38,181 nt of DNA from an uncultured Lachnospiraceae bacterium (GCA_937885345.1 CAKZZH010000097.1:1-38181); one strand, 5' to 3'; counted from the first letter of the stretch, positions 7,310 to 16,977 are shown. Notes: generated from the sequence alone by a model not told the origin. A program made the numbers and translations.

Positions 7310-9263
7310 AATAGACAGGATCAAAGAACTTACGGATATACTCAACAATGCCGCAAAGGTGTATTATTCGGGCACCGATGAGGTTATGAGCAATTATGAA
7401 TATGACAGATTGTATGATGAACTTGTGACTCTCGAGAATGAAACCGGGATGATCATGGCAGGCAGCCCGACTCAAAAGGTTGGGTATGAAACTCTGTCGG
7501 AGCTTCCAAAGCAGGAGCATGAAAGCCCGATGCTGAGCCTTGATAAGACCAAGTCGGTCGAGGAACTGGCGGCTTTTGCGGGAGAGCACAGAAGTATTTT
7601 ATCGTGGAAAATGGACGGACTTACGGTGGTGCTCACATACAGGGACGGTTCTCTTTTCAAGGCCGTAACCAGAGGAAACGGATATGTGGGTGAGGTTGTG
7701 ACCGCTAATGCAAAGACATTTAAGAACATCCCTCTTTCCATTCCTTACAAGGGAGAACTGATCGTAAGGGGAGAGGCGATAATAACTTATTCGGATTTTT
7801 ACGCGATCAATGATTCGATCATTGATGATGCCGATAAATACAAGAATCCCAGGAACTTATGCTCCGGCTCCGTCAGGCAGCTCGACAGCTCGGTTACGGC
7901 AGAACGTAATGTACGAGTTGTCGTATTTGCGCTTATTAAGGCGGATGGAGTGGATTTTGATAATTCAAGGGAGAAGCAGTTTGAATGGCTTGAGTCCCAG
8001 GGCTTTGATGTGGTTGGCAGAAGGCTTGTTACGGGGGCAAATATGAGCGAGGCTGTCAGTGCATTTTCAGAGGAGATTAAGAGCAATGATTTTCCTTCGG
8101 ACGGCCTTGTACTTCTCTATGATGATATCGCTTACGGGGATTCGCTCGGAAGGACCGCCAAATTCCCCAAAAACGCGATAGCCTTCAAATGGGCCGACGA
8201 GACCGCATCCACGCACCTTCGCGAGGTTGAGTGGAGCGCGTCAAGGACCGGACTTATCAATCCCGTTGCAATATTCGATCCTGTCGAGCTTGAAGGCACG
8301 ACGGTTAAGAGAGCAAGCGTTCATAATGTAAGTATTATCGAGGATCTTATGCTTGGGATCGGCGATGAAATAACCGTTTATAAAGCCAACATGATAATTC
8401 CTCAGATTGCCGAGAATCTAACCAGGAGCGGTAATCTTACGATACCCGATACCTGTCCTGTCTGCGGCGGAAGGACCGAGATAAGGGCGCTTAACGATGC
8501 GAAAAGCCTTTACTGCATTAACCCGGATTGTCCGGCCAAGAATATCAAGGGTCTTGAACTTTTTGTAAGCAGAAATGCCATGAATATCGAAGGTATTTCG
8601 GAGCAGACGCTCGAGAAATTCGTTGACTGGGGCTTTGTCAGGACTTATACTGATTTGTATCATCTTGATAGATACCGCGCAGAGATAGTTGATATGGATG
8701 GTTTCGGAATCAAGTCATATGACAACATCATTGCTTCAGTTGAGGCTTCAAGACGCTGCGAACTTGCGCGTGTTATATATGCCATTGGGATCGCCGGTAT
8801 CGGTCTTGCCGGTGCAAGGCTTATTTGCAGGCATTACGATGAAGACGTGGATGCGATCGTGAACGCAAAGGCTTCGGAACTTACCGAGATTGACGGTATA
8901 GGTGATGTGCTTGCCGCATCCTTCTGCGATTATTTTAAGGATGAAGGCAGAAAGAGCGCCTTCTATAACCTTATTGCAGAGCTTACTCTTGTAAAGGAGG
9001 AGCGCAATACCGACAGTCCCATCTCCGGCAAAATATTCGTAGTCACAGGCAGCGTAGAGCATTTTACCAACAGGGACGAACTTAAGGATTATATCGAGAG
9101 CATGGGCGGCAAATGTACCGGCTCCGTTACAAGTAAGACGGATTATCTGATAAATAATGATACAACAAGCAATTCCAGCAAAAATAAAAAAGCCAAGGAG
9201 CTTAACATCCCGATCATTTCGGAGGTTGATTTCCTCAGGCTTTCCGGAAGGACTGATATTTAA
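7302..9263 (+). CDS. ligA: NAD-dependent DNA ligase
   Basis: 653 aa from the ATG at 7302, a little shorter than the usual ~670. It joins Okazaki fragments using NAD. Domains in order: Ia NAD-binding region (YYSGTDEVMSNYEYDRLYDEL), adenylation domain with nucleophile Lys103 in SWKMDGL (KxDG), OB fold, a Cys4 zinc finger (CPVCGG and CINPDCPAK), helix-hairpin-helix repeats around GIAGIGLAGARLICRHYDE, and a C-terminal BRCT domain (KIFVVTGSVEHFTNRDELKDYIESMGG). The reading frame extends upstream to 7224 but that part lies inside rluF and lacks family similarity. All catalytic elements are intact. The gene overlaps both neighbours, so it is embedded in an operon with rluF and metA. Confidence 0.95.
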   Translation: MDKIDRIKELTDILNNAAKVYYSGTDEVMSNYEYDRLYDELVTLENETGMIMAGSPTQKVGYETLSELPKQEHESPMLSLDKTKSVEELAAFAGEHRSILSWKMDGLTVVLTYRDGSLFKAVTRGNGYVGEVVTANAKTFKNIPLSIPYKGELIVRGEAIITYSDFYAINDSIIDDADKYKNPRNLCSGSVRQLDSSVTAERNVRVVVFALIKADGVDFDNSREKQFEWLESQGFDVVGRRLVTGANMSEAVSAFSEEIKSNDFPSDGLVLLYDDIAYGDSLGRTAKFPKNAIAFKWADETASTHLREVEWSASRTGLINPVAIFDPVELEGTTVKRASVHNVSIIEDLMLGIGDEITVYKANMIIPQIAENLTRSGNLTIPDTCPVCGGRTEIRALNDAKSLYCINPDCPAKNIKGLELFVSRNAMNIEGISEQTLEKFVDWGFVRTYTDLYHLDRYRAEIVDMDGFGIKSYDNIIASVEASRRCELARVIYAIGIAGIGLAGARLICRHYDEDVDAIVNAKASELTEIDGIGDVLAASFCDYFKDEGRKSAFYNLIAELTLVKEERNTDSPISGKIFVVTGSVEHFTNRDELKDYIESMGGKCTGSVTSKTDYLINNDTTSNSSKNKKAKELNIPIISEVDFLRLSGRTDI

Positions 9264-10204
9264 TGCCGATTAGAACACAAAACGATCTGCCTGCAAAGGC
9301 AATACTTGAAGAAGAGAATATTTTCGTGATGGATGAGAACAGAGCATCCACGCAGAACATAAGACCACTGGAGATACTTATCCTGAATCTCATGCCTCTT
9401 AAGGAGGAGACTGAGGTGCAGATACTCAGGGTACTTTCCAATACTCCGCTCCAGCTTAATATCTCTTTTCTGCAGATGGCAACGTATACTTCAACGCATA
9501 CTTCCGCGTCGCACCTTAACAAATTCTATCAGACCTTTGATGAGGTTAAGGGGCGCAAATACGACGGAATGATAATCACGGGTGCGCCGATCGAGCATCT
9601 GGATTTTGAGAAGGTTGATTATTGGGACGAACTGGCGCAAATAATGGAATGGACCAAGGATCATGTAACATCGACATTCCATATCTGCTGGGGCGCCCAG
9701 GCCGGATTGTACTATCATTACGGAATACGCAAGGAGGAACTTCCCGCCAAACTTTCGGGCATATATTCCCATCGCGTACTTAATCGCAGATTCACTCTAT
9801 TAAGAGGCTTTGATGATGTTTTCCTTGCACCTCATTCGCATTATACGAGACCTGTTCCCGAGGATGTAAGAGCCTGCAAAGAGCTTGTAGTCCTGGCCAC
9901 TTCCGAGGTGGCCGGAGATCTCCTTATAGCAACCGAGGACGGTAAACAGATATTTGTTCTTGGGCATCTTGAATATGACCGTATGACACTGGACAGTGAA
10001 TATAAAAGAGATATGGAAAGGGGACTTAATCCTTCCATCCCTTACAATTACTATCCCGGCGACGATCCAAACAACAAGCCTGAACTTACATGGAGGGCAA
10101 CCTCCAACTGCCTTTACAGTAACTGGCTTAACTATTATGTATATCAGATCACGCCTTTTGACCTCGAAGGAGTTACGGATCATCCGACCGATTGCGGACT
10201 GTAG
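9263..10204 (+). CDS. metA: Homoserine O-acetyltransferase (MetA family)
   Basis: 313 aa, the standard MetA length. It activates homoserine for methionine synthesis. The catalytic Cys142 (HICWGAQAGL) and the His235/Glu237 pair (GHLEYD) are at the canonical positions. Residue 111 is Glu (GAPIEHLDF); in the characterised family Glu at this position selects acetyl-CoA and Gly selects succinyl-CoA, so despite the metA name the predicted product is O-acetylhomoserine. The start overlaps the ligA stop (TAATG). No S-box or T-box leader is possible with that overlap, so any methionine control must act on the operon promoter or elsewhere. Confidence 0.92.
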   Translation: MPIRTQNDLPAKAILEEENIFVMDENRASTQNIRPLEILILNLMPLKEETEVQILRVLSNTPLQLNISFLQMATYTSTHTSASHLNKFYQTFDEVKGRKYDGMIITGAPIEHLDFEKVDYWDELAQIMEWTKDHVTSTFHICWGAQAGLYYHYGIRKEELPAKLSGIYSHRVLNRRFTLLRGFDDVFLAPHSHYTRPVPEDVRACKELVVLATSEVAGDLLIATEDGKQIFVLGHLEYDRMTLDSEYKRDMERGLNPSIPYNYYPGDDPNNKPELTWRATSNCLYSNWLNYYVYQITPFDLEGVTDHPTDCGL

Positions 10205-10333
10205 GGCGTATATTTTACGCGATTGATCATTGAAAGCATTCCGAATAAATAATTTATGGTATGAATAAATCGCTTAATGTGTTACAATATAATAAGATTT
10301 GGAGAGTTATAAATATTTTAAAATGAGGTTTAT

Positions 10334-11413
10334 ATGGGCAAAATATTTGTTATCGACTTAAAAGAAGGAATGATCACCAATGAGGATATAGTCACCGATT
10401 CCGGTGTAATGGTTATACCTCACGGGGTTGCGCTGACGCAACCGATAATCGATCACCTCATAATGCTTGGTATCCCTGAGATTGACATTGATGAGAATGC
10501 GTCTTCGGGTGATAATGAAGCTGCCGAGGCTAATGACCATAAGCAGGAGCGTAAAGTCCATTTTGAAGAGCTTCGCCATGAGTATGACGGAGTCAAGGAT
10601 GAACTTGACAATGCTTTCGGTAATATTGTGAACGGTAAGCTCGATAAAGCAGAGATGGATTCGGTCGTTAACAAATGTTATGATTTCTTTGATTCCAACA
10701 ATATCGGCGCAGATGTAATAAATATGCTTTATTCCATGCATGGGTATTCCGACACGACTTATATGCACTGTATGAATGTGGGTATGATTTCCGCACTTAT
10801 CGGTACATGGCTTGGCTGGAGCGAAGAGAATGTTAGGCTTCTCAATGCCTGCGGCCTCTTTCACGATGTCGGAAAGCTTCTTGTTCCCAAGGAAATAATT
10901 GATAAAAAGGGCAGGCTGACCGAGGAGGAATTCGCGATAATGCGTGAGCATCCTGCCAACGGTTACAGACTCCTTAAGAACAGCGACATGGACGAGCATA
11001 TTCTCAATGCCGCTATCATGCACCACGAGAGAAACGACGGATCCGGCTATCCCTTTGGTCTTACCGAGGAAAGGATCGATCCTTTTGCACAGATTGTTGC
11101 CATCGCCGACGTATACGAGGCAATGACAGCCAGAAGGTCATATCATGAACCGATCTGTCCTTTTGATGTTATCGCACAGTTTGAGGAAGAAGGTCTCACA
11201 CATTTTAATACCAAATACCTTCTGACCTTTATCCAGCATATTGCGGATGCATATCTTCATTCGCATGTCATCCTTAATAACGGCGAATCCGCAGAGATCG
11301 TTCTTATCAATAAGACACGAAAGAGTAAGCCCCTTGTAATAACGACGAGCGGAAGGCCGATTGATCTGGCGAGGGAGCTGGATTATACGATCAGTTCAGT
11401 AGAGACGGAGTAA
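10334..11413 (+). CDS. HD-GYP domain protein, predicted cyclic-di-GMP phosphodiesterase
   Basis: 359 aa. Residues 1-55 form a small N-terminal domain (KIFVIDLKEGMITNEDIV) often found in front of HD-GYP domains. A charged, probably helical linker runs to about 130. The HD-GYP domain follows with HDVGK (His177-Asp178) and HHERNDGSGYP (230-240), including the GYP triplet that marks c-di-GMP hydrolysis, and the DVYEAMTARRSY motif. No membrane segment is seen, so it should be cytosolic. It stands alone: TATAAT at 10288-10293 is a likely -10, and an intrinsic terminator overlaps its stop codon. The residue set is complete, so activity is likely. Confidence 0.9.
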   Translation: MGKIFVIDLKEGMITNEDIVTDSGVMVIPHGVALTQPIIDHLIMLGIPEIDIDENASSGDNEAAEANDHKQERKVHFEELRHEYDGVKDELDNAFGNIVNGKLDKAEMDSVVNKCYDFFDSNNIGADVINMLYSMHGYSDTTYMHCMNVGMISALIGTWLGWSEENVRLLNACGLFHDVGKLLVPKEIIDKKGRLTEEEFAIMREHPANGYRLLKNSDMDEHILNAAIMHHERNDGSGYPFGLTEERIDPFAQIVAIADVYEAMTARRSYHEPICPFDVIAQFEEEGLTHFNTKYLLTFIQHIADAYLHSHVILNNGESAEIVLINKTRKSKPLVITTSGRPIDLARELDYTISSVETE

Positions 11414-11427
11414 TCCGTCTCTTTTTT
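11401..11427 (+). terminator. Intrinsic terminator of the HD-GYP gene
   Basis: AGAGACGG and CCGTCTCT form a perfect 8-bp stem with a six-base loop followed by six T. The stop codon TAA lies in the loop, so the gene ends inside its own terminator. Confidence 0.85.
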
Positions 11428-11477
11428 CGATAATGGTGAGTGTTATTAAATGTTTAAAATATAAAATATAGAATATT

Positions 11478-12284
11478 TTACAATTCCACAAAATATGGCT
11501 TTCTTCCTTCGAAGCCTGTGACGTATTTGAAGCCTGTATTGAGCAGGATGTCGCGCGCTGTTTTGAAGGCGTAGCCTATTTTATCGGTGGAGTGGGCGTC
11601 GCTGCCGACTGTGATGATCTCGCCGCCGAGGTCGTTGTAGCGCTTGAGGAGCGAAATGGTCGGAACGAAATAGGTGATGCCTTTGGAGAGGCCGCGGGTG
11701 TTGAGCTCGATGCCTTTGCCCTTGGCAATTATGTTTTTGAGGATCATATCGGTGATGTCGTAGAATTCGTCGTCCGTGTAAACATATGTTTTGTCGGGGA
11801 CGTATCTTCTGACATAGTCGAGATGGCCGTAAACATCGTAGTTGTCGAATGTTGTGACATTCTTGAGCACGGCTTCGAAATAGGCCATTATGGAATCTTT
11901 GATGGACCTGTCGCCCCAATATTCGGGGTAGTAGGGATCAATGCCGTTTACGATGTGCGAGGAACCTATTATAAAATCAAAAGGATACGCATTTGCGAAT
12001 GCGTTATTATCTGCGGCAATGGAGGGATTGAGTCCCATTTCCAGACCGATTCTGACATTGATCTCACCGTCATATTTCTTACGAAGCGCGTTGAGTTCCT
12101 TAAAATAAGGGACAGGATCGAGTTTGAACATTTCTTTGCCATCTTCCTTAGGATAGTCAAGGTCGAGATGGTCGGTAAAGCAAATCTCGTTCATGCCGCA
12201 TTCTTTGGCCCTGCGGATGTGCTCGATGGGCTTGGCTTCACTGTCTGTTGAAAAATATGTATGTGTATGGTAATCGGAAATCAT
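11478..12284 (-). CDS. hisK: PHP-domain histidinol-phosphatase (HisK/HisJ family)
   Basis: 268 aa metal-dependent phosphoesterase of the PHP class, predicted to convert histidinol phosphate to histidinol. The first metal motif is DYHTHTYFSTDS, followed by ICFTDHLD, the Glu of IGLEMGLNP, the His of GSSHIVNG, GHLDYVRRY, and the last ligands in VGSDAHSTDKIG. All metal-binding positions of the family are present. Start: ATG preceded by AAAAGGAGA on the minus strand. No other his genes are in the window, so the histidine role is inferred from the family; other phosphate monoesters are possible. It has its own promoter just upstream and is separated from the glycosyltransferase gene by 83 bp. Confidence 0.85.
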   Translation of the reverse strand: MISDYHTHTYFSTDSEAKPIEHIRRAKECGMNEICFTDHLDLDYPKEDGKEMFKLDPVPYFKELNALRKKYDGEINVRIGLEMGLNPSIAADNNAFANAYPFDFIIGSSHIVNGIDPYYPEYWGDRSIKDSIMAYFEAVLKNVTTFDNYDVYGHLDYVRRYVPDKTYVYTDDEFYDITDMILKNIIAKGKGIELNTRGLSKGITYFVPTISLLKRYNDLGGEIITVGSDAHSTDKIGYAFKTARDILLNTGFKYVTGFEGRKPYFVEL

Positions 12285-12326
12285 TATATATCTCCTTTTG
12301 GGTGCATTCTTAAAGTGCCGACTACA

Positions 12327-12355
12327 AGTCTAGCACATTTTGTGCACAGTCACAA
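12327..12355 (-). promoter_or_regulatory. Promoter of the histidinol-phosphatase gene
   Basis: On the minus strand TTGTGA, 17 bp, then TAGACT preceded by TG at the extended -10 position (TGCTAGACT). The spacer contains an inverted repeat, GCACA-3-TGTGC, that could be an operator. The same -10 element and spacing occur at 14498-14526. Confidence 0.55.
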
Positions 12356-12367
12356 GTGCCGGGCTTA

Positions 12368-14458
12368 TTAAATGCGGTAGTATCCGTTTTTAAGACTTGT
12401 GAGGTTGGCATTGTAGTAGGGGTCTGCGTCCATGCGCGTGCCCCATTTGGCAAGGAGGTGTGCTTTTTCGGCTTCAAAGCGCGCTTTGTTTTCTTCGCTT
12501 GTTTCGTATCCGCGGGATTTGGATTCGTAGTGATACATTCTTACGAAAGCATCATAGACGATATTGTAGCCGGCGGCGCCGATCTTGAGACAAAGGTCGA
12601 CATCGTTGTAAGCAACTATAAAATCTTCATCAAGGCCTCCGACTTCGTCAAATACTTTTTTCTTAATAAGCATGCAGGCCGCGGTTACACCGCTTAGATC
12701 CTGACTTACGATGGCGCGTCCGAGATAGCCCATTTCATCCGCACGGTAATGAAGGAAGACATGATGTGCGGCGTGGTCGACACCTATTAAGAGACCTGCG
12801 TGCTGAATCGTATTATCTTCAAAGAGAAGCTTCGGACCGACGGCTCCGACATCTTCTCTCATGCAATAGCCCATCATACTTGTGAACAGATCGGGGCTTA
12901 TAACCTGCGTGTCGTTATTTAAAAGCAGGAGATATTCGCCTCGGGCAAAGGTTGCGCCGTAATTGTTTATCGCGGAATAATTGAATTCACGGTCCCATGT
13001 TACGACTCTTATTTTATCGGAGAGAGTGGGAAGCGTATTGTAATAATCGAAGGTTGCAGCTTCCTCGCTGTTGTTCTCAACCACGATGATCTCGTAGTTT
13101 TGGTAGGTTATCTTTTCAAGAATGGATGTTATGCATCTTGAAAGGTCGTCGATATGGTCCTTGTTCGGGATGATCACCGAGATCATGGGCTCCTTTTCGA
13201 TCGTAAAATCCGTACGATACCAACCGAAATAGTCCATCGCGCTTACTTTTGCAGGGATACCTTTACGGTCGTAGTAGGACTGGATCGCCATAACTCCGGC
13301 ATCAAAGGCGTATGTCTTGGTGACGGCTTCAGCTGCCGTTGATCCGCGGTGGCTTCTCCAGGAATAGAGCAGCTTTGGAATGTGATGCGTCTTTCTTGCC
13401 GCGTCCGTGCAGCGCAGTATAAAATCATGGTCCTGCGCGCCGTCAAACTTAGGATCAAACGCGCCGACAGTATCTATAACTGTTTTCCTGACCATAAACA
13501 TGTGGCAGATATAGTTATTACAAGTGAGTAAATCGATATTGTAATCAGATTTAAAATTCGGATCAAAATGCTTTTTGTTCTTATCGTCAAGCTTGTCCTC
13601 ATCGCAGTATATCGCGTCGATCTCAGGATCTTCATTCATGGATTTAACATATTCATAGAGAGCGCCGGGCGCGATGAGGTCGTCCTGGTCCATCAGTGCG
13701 ATCCACTCGCAGGCGGCTAACGAAAGCGCCGCATTGGTATTTCCCGAGATCCCGAGGTTTTTCGTTAAATCCTTTACCTTTATGCGTGAATCCTTAGCGG
13801 CATTCTCCGATAAAATCTCCGAAATCTCAGCGTTATCAGGGCTTCCGTTTGCGAGGCAAAGCTGCCAGCTTTGGTAGGTCTGATCCTTTACGGATGCGAT
13901 CATCGCCTTAATATGCGCTGCTTTGGGATTATATACGGGCACAATAACAGAAATAAGAGGAGCGTAAGAAAACTCCTTGTTTCTTTGCTCTTTAAGTTCT
14001 GCCGCGCTTGCAAGATTGTTTTTGTAAAACTTGGCATACTGCCTGTTAATGTAGAATGGGGTCTGCCTGAAAGCGGCTTTTTTATCATCCGAAGCCTTAA
14101 AGGCTTTGAAGGCATTGACATTCTTACGAAGCTTTGCCTTGACAGATCTTAAGAAGGCGCCGGTAAGATTCATGGAATGATTGATACAGTCGGAAGGATT
14201 CTTTTCATCATATATATTGATGGTTCCTTCGCCGCGAAACTGCGCATAGAAGCCGATACGGTTATCGGATATTTTATCGGGAAGAGACGCAACAACATCG
14301 GGACGCGGGATAAGAATTATCGAGCCGTCCTTATGAATATTGCCGCTTTTATCGGTGATATTGACAGTCATGGAGTGCGACGGGTCGTTTGGCAGCGCCC
14401 AACCACTGACCGTAATGGTTTTATCCGCTATTCTGATCTCATCAATGTAATATCTCAT
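12368..14458 (-). CDS. Two-domain family 2 glycosyltransferase
   Basis: 696 aa with two GT2 (GT-A fold) domains in tandem. An N-terminal beta-rich module (about 1-95) precedes a linker. GT2 domain A starts at residue 167 (PLISVIVPVYNP) with DxD-type LMDQDD ending at 260. Domain B starts near 424 (PMISVIIPNKDH) with LLLNNDT near 511-517 and DEDFIVAYNDVDLCLK further on. No membrane helix is seen, so it should work at the cytoplasmic face on nucleotide sugars. Such tandem enzymes build rhamnan, O-antigen-like or capsule polysaccharides. It stands alone here with its own promoter and no sugar-export genes nearby, so the polymer cannot be named. Confidence 0.88.
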   Translation of the reverse strand: MRYYIDEIRIADKTITVSGWALPNDPSHSMTVNITDKSGNIHKDGSIILIPRPDVVASLPDKISDNRIGFYAQFRGEGTINIYDEKNPSDCINHSMNLTGAFLRSVKAKLRKNVNAFKAFKASDDKKAAFRQTPFYINRQYAKFYKNNLASAAELKEQRNKEFSYAPLISVIVPVYNPKAAHIKAMIASVKDQTYQSWQLCLANGSPDNAEISEILSENAAKDSRIKVKDLTKNLGISGNTNAALSLAACEWIALMDQDDLIAPGALYEYVKSMNEDPEIDAIYCDEDKLDDKNKKHFDPNFKSDYNIDLLTCNNYICHMFMVRKTVIDTVGAFDPKFDGAQDHDFILRCTDAARKTHHIPKLLYSWRSHRGSTAAEAVTKTYAFDAGVMAIQSYYDRKGIPAKVSAMDYFGWYRTDFTIEKEPMISVIIPNKDHIDDLSRCITSILEKITYQNYEIIVVENNSEEAATFDYYNTLPTLSDKIRVVTWDREFNYSAINNYGATFARGEYLLLLNNDTQVISPDLFTSMMGYCMREDVGAVGPKLLFEDNTIQHAGLLIGVDHAAHHVFLHYRADEMGYLGRAIVSQDLSGVTAACMLIKKKVFDEVGGLDEDFIVAYNDVDLCLKIGAAGYNIVYDAFVRMYHYESKSRGYETSEENKARFEAEKAHLLAKWGTRMDADPYYNANLTSLKNGYYRI

Positions 14459-14497
14459 AATTGTCTCGCTTTTGGTGATATATTTGGAAACAAGGTT

Positions 14498-14526
14498 AGT
14501 CTAGCATAAAATATAAGTATTTACAA
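14498..14526 (-). promoter_or_regulatory. Promoter of the glycosyltransferase gene
   Basis: Minus strand TTGTAA, 17 bp, TAGACT, again with TGC in front of the -10 hexamer. It reads into the glycosyltransferase start about 40 bp on. Confidence 0.55.
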
Positions 14527-14572
14527 ACACCGAAACAATGATTATTCTATACAAAGGAGGTACTTACTTAAG

Positions 14573-15733
14573 ATGGAAGAGATATACCTTGACAATTCCG
14601 CGACTACAAGGACTTGCGACGAGGCGGCAAGGCTTGCATATGAGATAATGACAAAGGATTACGGGAACCCGTCCTCGATGCATATGAAGGGCGTTGAGGC
14701 TGAGCGTTATCTTAGGGAGGCTAAGGCAACTTTTGCGAATATTCTGAAATGCTCCGAAAAGGAGATATATTTTACCTCAGGCGGTACGGAGAGTGACAAT
14801 ATGTCGATCATCGGTGCGGCAAAAGCCGGTGCAAGAAGGGGCAGGCACATTATCACTTCGAGCATTGAGCATCCCGCGGTTGCAAGGTGTATGGAAATGC
14901 TTGAGGGCGAGGGCTTTGAGATCACTTATCTTCCGGTCGATCCGTCAGGAATGGTGAGCGCTGATACACTTAAAGCGGCGCTTCGCGAGGATACGATACT
15001 TGTTTCGATAATGTATGTCAATAACGAGGTCGGAAGCGTGATGCCTATCGGCGAGATAGGCGCTGCGATCAAGGCATATAACAAAGATATCGTTTTTCAT
15101 GTTGATGCGGTGCAGGCTTTTGGCAAATACAGGATCAATCCTTACAAGGAAAACATCGACCTTCTCAGCGTCAGCAGCCATAAAATACACGGTCCGAAGG
15201 GCGTCGGAATGCTTTTTGTAAAGGATAAGACGAAGATCAGATCGACGGTCTACGGAGGCGGCCAGCAGGGCGGTTTCAGGTCCGGTACGGAGAATGTTCC
15301 CGGCATTGCGGCCATGGCGCTTGCAGCTAAGATGATGTATGAGTCCTTTGATGAAGATATCAATAGGCTCTATGAGCTTAAGGAATATTTTACCGGGGAG
15401 ATTGCCGGGATTTCCGGAACCCATCTTAACGGACCTTTGGGACGCGCCGGTGCGCCTCATATAATAAGTGTGAGCTTTGATGATATCGCGAAGAGTGAGG
15501 TGCTGCTTCATTCGCTTGAAGAGCGCGGCATATATGTATCGTCGGGTTCGGCCTGCGCAAGCAACCATCCCGGTCTTAGCGGTACTCTTACGGCGATGGG
15601 GATTCCTAAGAACCTGATAGGTGCGACCATCAGATTCTCAATGTCGGTTCATACAACGCGCGAAGAGCTCGAGAAGACGCTTTTGGCACTTAAGGATATT
15701 CTGCCGGTGCTCAGAAGATATAAGCCAAGATAG
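14573..15733 (+). CDS. Cysteine desulfurase of the NifS/IscS family (ThiI partner)
   Basis: 386 aa PLP enzyme that takes sulfur from cysteine as a persulfide. Key features: the N-terminal YLDNSATTRTCDEA, the PLP-binding Lys in SSHKIHGPKG, GGGQQGGFRSGTEN, and the catalytic loop with Cys in SSGSACASNHPG. Because thiI follows directly (63 nt on), this is most likely the dedicated sulfur donor for 4-thiouridine, the role of NifZ in Bacillus, rather than the SUF/ISC cluster desulfurase. A strong AAAGGAGG lies 12 nt before the ATG. No iron-sulfur scaffold genes are nearby. Confidence 0.9.
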   Translation: MEEIYLDNSATTRTCDEAARLAYEIMTKDYGNPSSMHMKGVEAERYLREAKATFANILKCSEKEIYFTSGGTESDNMSIIGAAKAGARRGRHIITSSIEHPAVARCMEMLEGEGFEITYLPVDPSGMVSADTLKAALREDTILVSIMYVNNEVGSVMPIGEIGAAIKAYNKDIVFHVDAVQAFGKYRINPYKENIDLLSVSSHKIHGPKGVGMLFVKDKTKIRSTVYGGGQQGGFRSGTENVPGIAAMALAAKMMYESFDEDINRLYELKEYFTGEIAGISGTHLNGPLGRAGAPHIISVSFDDIAKSEVLLHSLEERGIYVSSGSACASNHPGLSGTLTAMGIPKNLIGATIRFSMSVHTTREELEKTLLALKDILPVLRRYKPR

Positions 15734-15795
15734 GCTTATACGCAGTTTGCAGAGGATATATGCGCCCGTCAAATATAATCATTCAGGAGAATTTT

Positions 15796-16977
15796 ATGTA
15801 CAGAGCTTTTTTGATAAAATACGGTGAGATCGGTACGAAGGGAAATAACAGATATCTGTTTGAAGATGCTCTTATCAGGCAGATAAAATACGCCCTTAAG
15901 GGTGCCGAAGGCAAGTTTGAACTTAGTAAGGAGCAGGGAAGGATCTATGTTACCGTAGCATCGGATAACTATGATTATGATTCGACCGTTGCAGCACTTA
16001 AGAGAGTTTTCGGTGTTCTCTGGATCTGTCCCATGCTTCAGATCGAAGATAACGGTTTTGACGATCTTGCAGAGCAGACGATCGAATACATTAAGGATAT
16101 TTACGGGGATAAGCATTTTACCTTCAAGGTAAAGGCGAGAAGAGCCAGGAAGAATTATCCTCTGGATTCCATGGGTATCGCTGCGGCCATTGGAGAAAAG
16201 CTTCTTGAAGCCAATCCTAATGTTACGGTTGATGTACATGATCCTGAGGTTGAGCTTAATATAGAGATCCGCGAGCATATCAATATTTACTCGGAATTTA
16301 TTCCGGGTCCGGGCGGTATGCCGGTCGGGACCAACGGGAAGGCAACGCTTCTGTTATCGGGCGGTATCGACAGCCCCGTTGCGGGATATATGATCGCAAA
16401 GCGCGGTGTTACGATCGATGCGGTGTATTTTCACGCGCCGCCTTATACAAGCGAGAGAGCAAAGCAGAAGGTGGTGGATCTTGCAAAGCTCGTTGCACGT
16501 TATTCGGGTCCCATAAGACTGCATGTTGTAAATTTTACGGATATACAGCTCTATATCTATGATGCGTGTCCTCACGATGAACTTACGATCATTATGCGAA
16601 GATATATGATGAGGATTGCGGAGCATTTTGCCGCAGAGGAAGGCAGTCTCGGACTTATTACGGGCGAGTCGATCGGGCAGGTTGCAAGCCAGACAATGCA
16701 TTCGCTTGCAGTTACCAATGAGGTTTGCAAGCTCCCTGTTCTCAGACCCCTTATCGGTATGGACAAACAGGAGATTATCGACAGATCCATTGAGATCGGG
16801 ACCTACGAGACTTCAATTCTCCCGTTTGAGGATTGCTGCACCATATTCGTTGCAAAGCATCCCGTTACCAAACCGAATCTCAGTGTGATCAAGAAATCCG
16901 AGCATCACCTTGATGAGAAAATCGATGAGATGATGAAGCAGGCTATCGAAACGACGGAGATCATCGAGATTTCATAA
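15796..16977 (+). CDS. thiI: tRNA 4-thiouridine synthase ThiI
   Basis: 393 aa from the ATG at 15796, preceded by AGGAG; the upstream in-frame ATG at 15760 has no ribosome site. The order is N-terminal ferredoxin-like segment (LIKYGEIGTKGNNR), THUMP domain (to about 165), then the adenylating PP-loop domain with LLLSGGIDSPVAGYM and the conserved GESIGQVASQT and FEDCCTIF motifs. It adenylates U8 of tRNA and inserts sulfur supplied by the desulfurase encoded upstream. There is no C-terminal rhodanese domain, as in Gram-positive ThiI proteins. The Cys pair in EDCC is in the place of the core catalytic cysteine of this class. Confidence 0.94.
   Translation: MYRAFLIKYGEIGTKGNNRYLFEDALIRQIKYALKGAEGKFELSKEQGRIYVTVASDNYDYDSTVAALKRVFGVLWICPMLQIEDNGFDDLAEQTIEYIKDIYGDKHFTFKVKARRARKNYPLDSMGIAAAIGEKLLEANPNVTVDVHDPEVELNIEIREHINIYSEFIPGPGGMPVGTNGKATLLLSGGIDSPVAGYMIAKRGVTIDAVYFHAPPYTSERAKQKVVDLAKLVARYSGPIRLHVVNFTDIQLYIYDACPHDELTIIMRRYMMRIAEHFAAEEGSLGLITGESIGQVASQTMHSLAVTNEVCKLPVLRPLIGMDKQEIIDRSIEIGTYETSILPFEDCCTIFVAKHPVTKPNLSVIKKSEHHLDEKIDEMMKQAIETTEIIEIS

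Noticed and set aside
10205..10333. Riboswitch or T-box between metA and the HD-GYP gene
   Set aside because: Only 129 bp, AT-rich, with no T-box sequence or SAM-riboswitch core visible.
11592..12251. 219-codon plus-strand frame opposite the histidinol phosphatase gene
   Set aside because: The minus-strand gene has all PHP motifs and a ribosome site; the plus frame has neither and is a shadow.
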